From the NCBI RefSeq assembly GCF_900185715.1, contig NZ_FYAS01000002.1, positions 62,001 through 126,000 of the forward strand: a stretch of 64,000 bases of DNA, written 5' to 3'. Shown here piece after piece: positions 57,556 to 64,000 of the stretch (position 1 is the first letter of the stretch; each line of letters opens with the position of its first letter). The notes under the pieces were generated by a model, which saw nothing but the letters and a program-made list of their open reading frames with translations, was not told the origin of the DNA and ran no database searches. A program made the translations under genes and the position numbers. Source of the stretch: Allobosea sp. CS1GBMeth4. Lineage in GTDB: Bacteria > Pseudomonadota > Alphaproteobacteria > Rhizobiales > Beijerinckiaceae.

Positions 57556-59159
57556 TGAACGCGACCGCATCCGTCGCCGTCGATCCGATCACCGTCGAGG
57601 TCATCGGCTCCGCCTTCGCCTCGATCACCGAGGAGATGGGCGAGGCGCTGGTCAGGGCGAGCTACTCCACCAACATCAAGGAGCGCCGCGACTGCTCGAC
57701 GGCGCTCTTCGACGTCGGGGGCGACACCCTCTGCCAGGCCGAGCATATTCCGATGCATCTCGGCTCGTTCATCGGCATCATCCCGCATATCCTGAAACGC
57801 CATGCCATCGCCGAGATGAAGCCCGGCGACGTCTTCATCGGCAACGACGCCTATGAGGGCGGCGGCACGCATCTGCCCGACATCGTCCTGGCCGAGCCGA
57901 TCTTCCATGACGGAGAGATGGTCGCCTGGGCCGTCAACACGGCCCATCATTCCGATTTCGCCGATCGCGGCCACGCCCATATCTATCAGGAGGGTCTCCG
58001 CATCCCGCCGATCCGGCTCTATGACGGCGGGGTGCTGATGAAGGACGTGCAGGAACTGATCCTGCTCAACTGCCAGGTCCCGCGCGAGCGTCTTTCGGAT
58101 CTGCGCGCCCAGATGGCGGCGAACCGGCTCGGCGTCGAGCGCGTTCGCGCGCTCTGCGACAAATACGGCCGCTCGACCGTCCTCGCCGCCGGCAGGGCGC
58201 TGCAGGATTATGCCGAGCGCAAGATGCGCGCCGGCATCGCCTCGATTCCCGACGGCGTCTATCGCTTCGAGGATTCCTTCGACAATCCGGAGATCGACGA
58301 GCCGCTGAAATTCTCGGTCGAGATCACCGTCGCAGGCGAGCAGATGACGCTCGCTTTCGACTCGCCGCCGCAGATGCGCACCGGCTTCAACATGGTCTAC
58401 ACCGCGCTGCTCTCGACGGTGTACTACGCCGTCAAGACGGTCGCCGACCCGACGATCCCGCCCAATGCAGGCCTGGCGCGGCCGCTCACCGTCGCCGCCA
58501 CGCAAGGGACGGTGCTCAACTGCGTCCATCCGGCGGCGGTGAACGGACGCATCGCGTCCTGCCAGCGTGTCGTCGACCTCATCCATGGCGCACTCGCCCA
58601 GGCCGTCCCCGAGCGCGTCATCGCGGCGTGCTCGGGCGCGGTCGCCGCGGCGACCTTCATGGGGGCGCAGCCCGGCAGCGGCGATCTCTGGGTCTATCTG
58701 GAGACGATCGGCGGCGGCAGCGGCGCGCGCGCGACCAAGGACGGTCTCGACGGCGTCCATGTCCATATGACCAACACCTCGAACCTGCCGGTCGAGGCGC
58801 TCGAGGTCGAGTATCCGCTCACGCTCCTGCGCTATGAGCTGGTCGACGGCTCGGGCGGGCTGGGCCGCCAGCGCGGAGGCATGGGCTTGCGCCGTGTCTA
58901 CAGAGCCGAAGCGCCTTGCCGACTCAACCTCGACAATTCACGGCTGACGTCGCAGCCCTGGGGCATTGCCGGTGGCGGGCCGGGGCAGGGCGGCTCCTTC
59001 GCCTTCAGCGAGGGCGTCGAGCCCTTCGTCAAGGGCGACGGCGCGCTGGAAGCCGGGCAGATCGTCGAGATCATCACGCCCGGCGCCGGCGGCTATGGCC
59101 CGGCCTCCGAACGCAGCCCGGAGGCGCGGGCGCGGGACCTTGCCGAGGGTCGGGTTTGA
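57555..59159 (+). CDS. Hydantoinase/oxoprolinase B subunit
   Basis: A 534-residue HyuB-type protein. ITEEMGEALVRASYSTNIKERRDCSTALFD, IGNDAYEGGGTHLPDIVL and the C-terminal GGSGARATKDGLDGVHVHMTNTSN are hallmarks. It is the partner of the HyuA protein and last gene of the four-gene operon. I chose the ATG overlapping the hyuA stop; a GTG three bases earlier is also open. Confidence 0.9.
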   Translation: MNATASVAVDPITVEVIGSAFASITEEMGEALVRASYSTNIKERRDCSTALFDVGGDTLCQAEHIPMHLGSFIGIIPHILKRHAIAEMKPGDVFIGNDAYEGGGTHLPDIVLAEPIFHDGEMVAWAVNTAHHSDFADRGHAHIYQEGLRIPPIRLYDGGVLMKDVQELILLNCQVPRERLSDLRAQMAANRLGVERVRALCDKYGRSTVLAAGRALQDYAERKMRAGIASIPDGVYRFEDSFDNPEIDEPLKFSVEITVAGEQMTLAFDSPPQMRTGFNMVYTALLSTVYYAVKTVADPTIPPNAGLARPLTVAATQGTVLNCVHPAAVNGRIASCQRVVDLIHGALAQAVPERVIAACSGAVAAATFMGAQPGSGDLWVYLETIGGGSGARATKDGLDGVHVHMTNTSNLPVEALEVEYPLTLLRYELVDGSGGLGRQRGGMGLRRVYRAEAPCRLNLDNSRLTSQPWGIAGGGPGQGGSFAFSEGVEPFVKGDGALEAGQIVEIITPGAGGYGPASERSPEARARDLAEGRV

Positions 59160-59180
59160 GCCGGCCGGCGGCGGATCGTC

Positions 59181-59206
59181 ATGGTCGGGCTTGTGTGCCG
59201 ACCACG
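59181..59206. repeat. Degenerate dispersed hairpin
   Basis: ATGGTCGGG (59181-59189) followed by a decayed partner GCCGACCAC resembles the intact hairpin at 21819-21841. It lies between the convergent hyuB and hydroxyacid dehydrogenase genes. Confidence 0.5.
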
Positions 59207-59241
59207 ACGAGGAACCAGGTGCCCACGGCAGGTGGCAAAGT

Positions 59242-60207
59242 TCACACTACGAGGTCGAGCGGCGGCACCGGCTCGCCGCGGGAGACGTGCTCGATATTGG
59301 CGAACATCCGCTTGACGGTGGGCGCGAAATTGTCGGCGGCCATGGCGGCGAGATGCGGCGTCACGACGAGGTTGTCGAGCGTGAGCAATTCGCTGTCGGC
59401 GGGCAGCGGCTCGACGGAGAAGACATCCATCGCCGCGCCTGCGATCTCCTTCGCGCGCAGGGCCACGACCAGGTCGGCCTCGTTGACGACGCCGCCGCGG
59501 GCGACATTCACCAGCACGGCCGTCTTCTTCATCGTCCGGAAGGCGGCGGCATCGATCAGATTGGTGGTCTCCGGCGTGAGCGGGCAATGCAGCGAGACGA
59601 CGTCGGACTGCGCCAGAAGCTCCGCCATCGAAGCGTGCCTGACGCCGAGCGCCGCCTCTTCCGCGGCGTCGAGCGGTTGGCGCTTCGCATAGAGGATGGT
59701 GCAGCCGAAGCCCTTGAGCAGCCTGGCGACGTTCTTGCCGATGGCGCCGAAGCCGACAATGCCGACCGTCTTGCCCGAAAGCGTGTAGGTGTCGCCCGGC
59801 ATGTGCCCGGTGCGCCAATGGCCCTTTTTCAGTTCGGCGTGGCCATAGCCGATGAAGCGCAACGCGGCGAGCGTCAGGCCGAGCGCGAACTCGGCGACCG
59901 GCACGGCGTTGCTGCCCGTGGTCCTGGCAACCTTGATGCCGAGCTCTTTCGCCGCCGCGACGTCGATATTGTCGACGCCGACGCCCCATTTATGCAGCAG
60001 CTTCAGCTTCCTGGCCGCGCGCAGCACATCGGCCGAAACGCCGACCTGGCCGGAAATCGCGTAGTCGGCCCCGGCAATGATCTCCTTCATGTGTGCGTCG
60101 CCGCGCGCCGTGCCGTGGGTCAGCACGAAGCCGGGCGGCAGCAGCGCGCGCAGCTTCTCGGCGCGCTCGGGGGCGGTCATGTCGAGGAGCACGATGGTTT
60201 CGGGCAT
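59242..60207 (-). CDS. D-2-hydroxyacid dehydrogenase
   Basis: A 321-residue NAD-dependent 2-hydroxyacid dehydrogenase. GFGAIGKNVARLLKGFG is the NAD motif; the catalytic Arg is in NVARGGVVNEADL, the Glu in DVFSVEPLP and the His in VTPHLAAM. Such enzymes interconvert 2-hydroxy and 2-keto acids, including glyoxylate or hydroxypyruvate. It is the last gene of a leftward operon, 24 bases after the glutamyltransferase-like gene, and convergent with hyuB. Confidence 0.9.
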   Translation of the reverse strand: MPETIVLLDMTAPERAEKLRALLPPGFVLTHGTARGDAHMKEIIAGADYAISGQVGVSADVLRAARKLKLLHKWGVGVDNIDVAAAKELGIKVARTTGSNAVPVAEFALGLTLAALRFIGYGHAELKKGHWRTGHMPGDTYTLSGKTVGIVGFGAIGKNVARLLKGFGCTILYAKRQPLDAAEEAALGVRHASMAELLAQSDVVSLHCPLTPETTNLIDAAAFRTMKKTAVLVNVARGGVVNEADLVVALRAKEIAGAAMDVFSVEPLPADSELLTLDNLVVTPHLAAMAADNFAPTVKRMFANIEHVSRGEPVPPLDLVV

Positions 60208-60231
60208 GATCAGGGATCCGGTGGCAAAGGG

Positions 60232-61908
60232 TCAGATGGTGAAGCGCACGCCTTCGCGCGCGAGCCCGCCGGATATCCCGACGGGGGTGCCGTCGGCGCG
60301 CCAGCAGGCCGCTCCTGTCAGCGTGCCGTCCGGGTTGACGGCGATGGCGTTCATGCCGCCAGCGATGCGCGGCATGCGCAGGATCCTGTGGCCGCGCGCC
60401 GTGAGTTCGTCCGCGACGCTGTCCGGGATCGCGGACTCGAGCTCGAGCACGCCGCCCTCGGTCCAGACACGCGGCGCCTCGACCGCTTCCTGAAGGCTCA
60501 TGCCATGGTCGATCAGGTTGACGATCGCCTGCAGGGCGGAGGGAAAGATGCGCAGAGCCCCGGGCAGTCCGAGGGCGAAGGCGAGCTTGCCGTCGCGCAG
60601 CACCATCATCGGCGCCATCGAGGTGAAGACGCGCTTGCCGGGCGCGATCGACAGGGCGCGGCCGGGATGCGGGTCGAAATTGAACATGTAGTTGTTGGTC
60701 AGCATCCCCGTGCCGGGGATCTGCGTGCAGGCGCCGAAGAGCCCGTTGATCGTCTGGGTCGCGGCGACGACATTGCCATGGGCATCGGCGACCGTGACAT
60801 GGGTCGTGTCGGCAGATTCGCCGCCGGAGAGCCCGGCGCTCCAGGCTTTGGCTCGGTCCATCGCGATCAGAGCGCGCCGCTCGGCCGCATAGGCCTTGTC
60901 GACGAGCCGCTCGACCGGAACCTTGATGAAGGCGGGGTCGGCGGTGGCGACGGCCCTGTCCGCGAAGGCGATCTTGAGCGCTTCCGCCAGAAGATGCACC
61001 GCATCCGCCGAGCCGAAGCCGAGGGAGCCGATGTCGTAGCCCTCGAGGATGTTGAGCATCTGGACGATGTGCACGCCCGAGGAGGAGGGCGGCGGCGGGC
61101 CGACGATCTCATGGCCGCGATAGCTGCCACGCACGGGCTCGCGCGTCGCGACCTTGTAGGCGGACAGGTCGGCCTGCGCGATCAAGCCCCCGCTCGCCGC
61201 CATGAAATCCGTCAGCGCCTTGCCGAGCGGGCCGTCATAGAGCGCGGCTGGACCCTGTCTGGCGATCAGGCGCAGACTTGCGGCATAGTCGGCCTGAACG
61301 AGCCGCGTGCCGGGTTCGATCGCCTTGCCTCCCGCCAGCAGCAGCGCCGAGAGCCCGGGATCGCGCCCGAGATCGGCGACATTGTCGGTGATGCAGTTGG
61401 AGAGATAGGGCGTGGTGACGAAGCCGCGTTCGGCCAAGGCGATCGCCGGTTGCAGCACCTCCTCCAGCGAGAGCGTGCCGAAGCGCGAAAGCGCCTCGCA
61501 CCAGCCGGCCAGTGCGCCGGGGACCGCGACCGCCTTCGGCCCGACGACGTTGAGCCGGTCGCGCACGTCCCGCTGCCGGCCGACCTCGTCGGAGAGGCAG
61601 TCATACATGTCGGGCGTCGCCTGGAGCGGCGCGGTCGAGAGCCCGTCGAGGACGACATGGCGGCCATCCGCCATGCGGACATGCGCGACGCCGCCGCCGA
61701 GGATGCCGACCATCATGGGCTCCACGACGGTCAGCGCAAAGAGCGAGGCGACGGCGGCATCGACTGCGTTGCCGCCCGCAAGCAGCATCTGCGAGCCCGC
61801 CGCCGAAGCGAGCGGGTGGTTGGTCACCACCATCCCGCGCGAGCCGGTGGCCGGCCGCTTCTCGCAGGTGAACGGGGCCAGCCGCGGCACAGGGGGGATC
61901 GCGTTCAC
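60232..61908 (-). CDS. Gamma-glutamyltransferase-family protein
   Basis: A 558-residue Ntn-hydrolase of the GGT family, starting at GTG. HPLASAAGSQMLLAGGNAVDAAVASLFAL is its N-terminal motif. The autoprocessing site TTHVTVAD has Thr368 as the probable catalytic residue, and FTSMAPMMVLRDGKL follows in the small subunit. No signal peptide is seen, so a cytoplasmic enzyme is likely. It may release glutamate or act on gamma-amide conjugates brought in by the ABC transporter in the same operon. Confidence 0.88.
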   Translation of the reverse strand: MNAIPPVPRLAPFTCEKRPATGSRGMVVTNHPLASAAGSQMLLAGGNAVDAAVASLFALTVVEPMMVGILGGGVAHVRMADGRHVVLDGLSTAPLQATPDMYDCLSDEVGRQRDVRDRLNVVGPKAVAVPGALAGWCEALSRFGTLSLEEVLQPAIALAERGFVTTPYLSNCITDNVADLGRDPGLSALLLAGGKAIEPGTRLVQADYAASLRLIARQGPAALYDGPLGKALTDFMAASGGLIAQADLSAYKVATREPVRGSYRGHEIVGPPPPSSSGVHIVQMLNILEGYDIGSLGFGSADAVHLLAEALKIAFADRAVATADPAFIKVPVERLVDKAYAAERRALIAMDRAKAWSAGLSGGESADTTHVTVADAHGNVVAATQTINGLFGACTQIPGTGMLTNNYMFNFDPHPGRALSIAPGKRVFTSMAPMMVLRDGKLAFALGLPGALRIFPSALQAIVNLIDHGMSLQEAVEAPRVWTEGGVLELESAIPDSVADELTARGHRILRMPRIAGGMNAIAVNPDGTLTGAACWRADGTPVGISGGLAREGVRFTI

Positions 61909-61919
61909 GGGCCTGTTCC

Positions 61920-62597
61920 TCAGCCGTTCTGCTTGAGCGCGTCGAGCACCATCCTGGTCGCGCCCGAGATGTCGCCGAGCTTCTCGCCGGCCTTCACCCG
62001 CTCCTGGTTGCGTTCGCCGCGCTCCTGCCGGGCGATGGCGGCGTCGGCGATCGCCTCCGCCTCGTCGCGCGGCAGCACCAGCACGCCGGACTCATCCGCC
62101 AGGATGACGTCGCCGGCTTTGACGGGAACATTGCCGCAGGAGATCGGCAGGTTGAGCGTTCCGCCGAGATTGTAGAGCCGGGTCGTGATCGGCGACATGC
62201 CGCGGCACCACATCGGGAAATCCGAGTCTTCGATCTCGGTCAGGTCGGTGCAGGGGCCGTCGACGATGCCGCCGATCGCGCCGGCCGCCTTCGCCGCGAC
62301 GGTGACGCCGCCGCCCCAGCAGGCATGCTTGTCGTCGCCGAGCCGGTCGACGACGAGGATGTCGCCCGGCCGCAGCAGGCCGAGCGCGTGGTGCAGCAGC
62401 GTGGAATCCTGGCCAGGAATGGCGAGCGTCACGGCCGCGGCCGCGATGCGCTTGCCGCGCAGCAAAGGCTGGATGCCACGATCCATGAAGCCCCAGTGCC
62501 GGGAATGGCCGATGGTCGCGGTCTCGACCTTCTGCAGTTTCTCGACAAGCGCGGCCGGCAGCTGTTCCGGCATCGGGGCGATGCGGTAATCGGGCAT
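61920..62597 (-). CDS. RraA-like protein
   Basis: A 225-residue RraA/HMG-aldolase-family protein. GQDSTLLHHALGLLRPGDILVVDRLGDDKHACWGG is characteristic. In known aldolases the active site has Asp-Gly-x-x-Arg-Asp; here it reads DGPCTD, with Thr117 where the catalytic Arg is expected (ACC codon). Lyase activity may therefore be lost or altered. It lies between the permease and GGT-like genes. Confidence 0.85.
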   Translation of the reverse strand: MPDYRIAPMPEQLPAALVEKLQKVETATIGHSRHWGFMDRGIQPLLRGKRIAAAAVTLAIPGQDSTLLHHALGLLRPGDILVVDRLGDDKHACWGGGVTVAAKAAGAIGGIVDGPCTDLTEIEDSDFPMWCRGMSPITTRLYNLGGTLNLPISCGNVPVKAGDVILADESGVLVLPRDEAEAIADAAIARQERGERNQERVKAGEKLGDISGATRMVLDALKQNG

Positions 62598-62606
62598 GGG
62601 AATCTC

Positions 62607-63395
62607 CTATTTTCCGACGGCGCGCGCGATGCCGACGAGACGTTCCACGATGATGACGACGATCAGCGTCGCGACGATCAGCACGACCGAGAGCGCCGCG
62701 ACGAGCGGGTCGGTGCGGCCTTCGACATAGCGCACCATCTCGACCGGCAGGGTCGCGGCGCGCGGGCCCGACAGGAAGAGCGAGATCACCGTCTCGTCGA
62801 AGGAGAGCAGGAAGCACAGGCAGGCGCAGGCGATCAGGCCGGGCGTCACCAGCGGCAACGTCACCCGCCGGACCACACGCCACGGCTCGGCACCCAGCGT
62901 CGCCGCAGCCGCCTCGATATCGTCGGGCAATGTCGAGAACGCCGTCGTCATCATCCGGATGACGAAGGGCACGGTGACCGTCATGTGCCCCAGCACGAGG
63001 CCGGGCAGCGTCGCGGTCAGCCGCAGCGGCGTGAAGAACAGCAGCAGGGCGAGACCCGTGATCAGCGTCGGCAGGAGGAGCGGCGCGAGAAAGAAGTTCG
63101 TCAGCGCGTCACGCCCCGAAAAGCGCCCCTTGGCCAGCGCCAGCGCGGCGGGCACGCCGATGACGAGCGAGAGCACCGTGACCACGCTGGCGATCTGGAC
63201 GCTGAGCCAGAGCGCCGAGAGCAGCGGCCCATGCGCGCCCAGCGCCCTGAACCAGCGCAGCGAATAGCCCGAGGGCGGGAACAGGATGAAATTGTCCGCC
63301 GAGAAGGCGAGCGCGACGACGATCGCGATCGGCGCCAGGATCAGCGCATAGACGAGGCCCGCGAGGCTGGAGAGGACGCGTCCGGCTCCGTTCAT
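62607..63395 (-). CDS. ABC permease (PotC-like)
   Basis: A 262-residue permease of the polyamine/opine type. ALVYALILAPIAIVVALAFSADNFILFPPSGYSLRWF is a typical start and DDIEAAAATLGAEPWRVVRRVTLPLV is the ATPase-contact EAA loop. It overlaps the upstream permease gene by four bases. The substrate is not visible; transporters of this class carry polyamines, opines and similar amines. Confidence 0.9.
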   Translation of the reverse strand: MNGAGRVLSSLAGLVYALILAPIAIVVALAFSADNFILFPPSGYSLRWFRALGAHGPLLSALWLSVQIASVVTVLSLVIGVPAALALAKGRFSGRDALTNFFLAPLLLPTLITGLALLLFFTPLRLTATLPGLVLGHMTVTVPFVIRMMTTAFSTLPDDIEAAAATLGAEPWRVVRRVTLPLVTPGLIACACLCFLLSFDETVISLFLSGPRAATLPVEMVRYVEGRTDPLVAALSVVLIVATLIVVIIVERLVGIARAVGK

Positions 63396-64000
63396 CGCTT
63401 CAGCCCCCGCGCCGCGAGGTTGGAGGCGGCGAGCAGCAGGAGCAGCAGGACGAGCGTGTAGATCGCCAGCACCGAGGCCACCGGCCAGTTGGTGTTGGTC
63501 GTCGCCTGCTCGAAGATCTCGGTCGCCAGCACGAAGACGCGGCCGCCGCCGAGCAGTTTCGGCGTGATATAGGCCGACATCGACAGCACGAAGCCGAGCC
63601 CAGCGGCGAGCGCCAATGCCGGCAGGCTCAGCGGCAGCGTCACCCGCAGGAAGGTCCGCATCGGGGTGGCGCCGAGCGAGCGCGAGGCTTCTTCGAGCGT
63701 CCGGTCGAGCTGACCGAAGCCGGCGAGCAGGGCCAGGATCATGTAGGGCATGATGCTCTCGGCCAGCCCGATGGTGACGCCGGTCCAGTTGAAGACGAGC
63801 TTCATCGGCGCGGTGATCAGGCCGAACGACTGCGCCAGCGAATTGACGAGGCCGCGATCGCCGAGGATGGCGAGCCAGCCGAAGACGCGTACCACGCCGG
63901 AGATCAGCATCGGCATGATCGCGACCACCGCGAGCAGGCCGCGAAAGCGTGAATTGGTACGGAACAGGAAGAGCGCGACCGGATAGGACAGCGCGAGTGC
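63392..64000 (-). CDS. ABC permease (PotB-like), partial at window edge
   Basis: The 202 codons inside the window are the C-terminal part of a PotB-like permease; the frame is open to the right edge (ALALSYPVALFLFRTNSRFRG before the nearest internal GTG). RTLEEASRSLGATPMRTFLRVTLPLSLPA is the EAA loop. The operon must continue beyond the window, probably with ATPase and binding-protein genes. The start is not in the window. Confidence 0.9.
   Translation of the reverse strand, partial: ALALSYPVALFLFRTNSRFRGLLAVVAIMPMLISGVVRVFGWLAILGDRGLVNSLAQSFGLITAPMKLVFNWTGVTIGLAESIMPYMILALLAGFGQLDRTLEEASRSLGATPMRTFLRVTLPLSLPALALAAGLGFVLSMSAYITPKLLGGGRVFVLATEIFEQATTNTNWPVASVLAIYTLVLLLLLLAASNLAARGLKR

Noticed and set aside
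54376-57570. Long leftward open frame (about 1,060 codons)
   Set aside because: Antisense to the deglycase, kinase and hyuA genes and without any recognisable motif.
58966-62175. Long rightward open frame (about 1,070 codons)
   Set aside because: Runs through the end of hyuB and antisense to the dehydrogenase, GGT-like and RraA-like genes; low-complexity composition and no domain.

Overview
The window is high-GC DNA packed with metabolic and transport genes on both strands. Gene content and style point to an alphaproteobacterium of the order Hyphomicrobiales (Rhizobiales), plausibly Bosea or a near relative. The clues are a form II cox (SLM) cluster, an Anbu proteasome cluster, usg, BcsS, ExoD and dispersed intergenic palindromes. 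The genus is an inference. I saw no rRNA, tRNA, CRISPR array, phage gene or intact insertion sequence.

1-8.1 kb holds housekeeping and small accessory genes: two glutathione S-transferases, a serine hydrolase, a VapBC-type toxin-antitoxin pair whose promoter carries a palindrome beside the end of purB, purB, rpe, a bile-acid/sodium-symporter-like transporter, an FAD amino-acid oxidoreductase and a DUF3574 lipoprotein. 8.1-11.2 kb is a GntR-controlled module: a cupin-dadA operon diverges from gntR and a flavin reductase follows. The same TGATATATC site occurs before and after gntR. 11.2-13.8 kb is a protocatechuate-branch operon (pcaB-pcaD-pcaC).

14.0-26.6 kb is a form II molybdenum hydroxylase (CO-dehydrogenase-like) cluster: coxG, then coxS-coxL-coxM, the MoxR ATPase coxD, an NTF2-like protein, the VWA protein coxE, a split XdhC pair with a LysE exporter between the halves, and a MoeA-like/MobA fusion. 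A soluble globin-coupled chemoreceptor sits inside the cluster. 26.6-32.4 kb carries a DUF2235 hydrolase, BcsS, usg, ExoD and a GGDEF-EAL protein. 32.6-36.8 kb is the Anbu cluster: Anbu protease, transglutaminase fold without a cysteine, alpha-E protein and circularly permuted ATP-grasp. 37-40.8 kb has a TetR gene divergent from two tandem saccharopine-dehydrogenase-like paralogues, then a PepSY membrane protein. 40.9-41.5 kb is a graveyard of M81 peptidase and amidase remnants.

41.6-64 kb is the most interesting part: a large island that appears dedicated to an amino-sugar conjugate such as an Amadori (fructosyl amino acid) or opine-like compound. A GntR/UTRA regulator lies divergent to an operon of FrlB/FraB-like SIS deglycase, FrlD-like kinase and hydantoinase/oxoprolinase A and B. 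A second operon (RidA, FAD oxidoreductase, SDR, complete dipeptide-type ABC importer), a lone Tat-type binding protein and a second FAD oxidoreductase complete the set. Three near-identical operators (ATTGGTGTATACCA) overlap three sigma70-like promoters and tie these units into one regulon. A convergent operon (2-hydroxyacid dehydrogenase, gamma-glutamyltransferase-like protein, RraA-like protein, two ABC permeases) runs in from beyond the right end.
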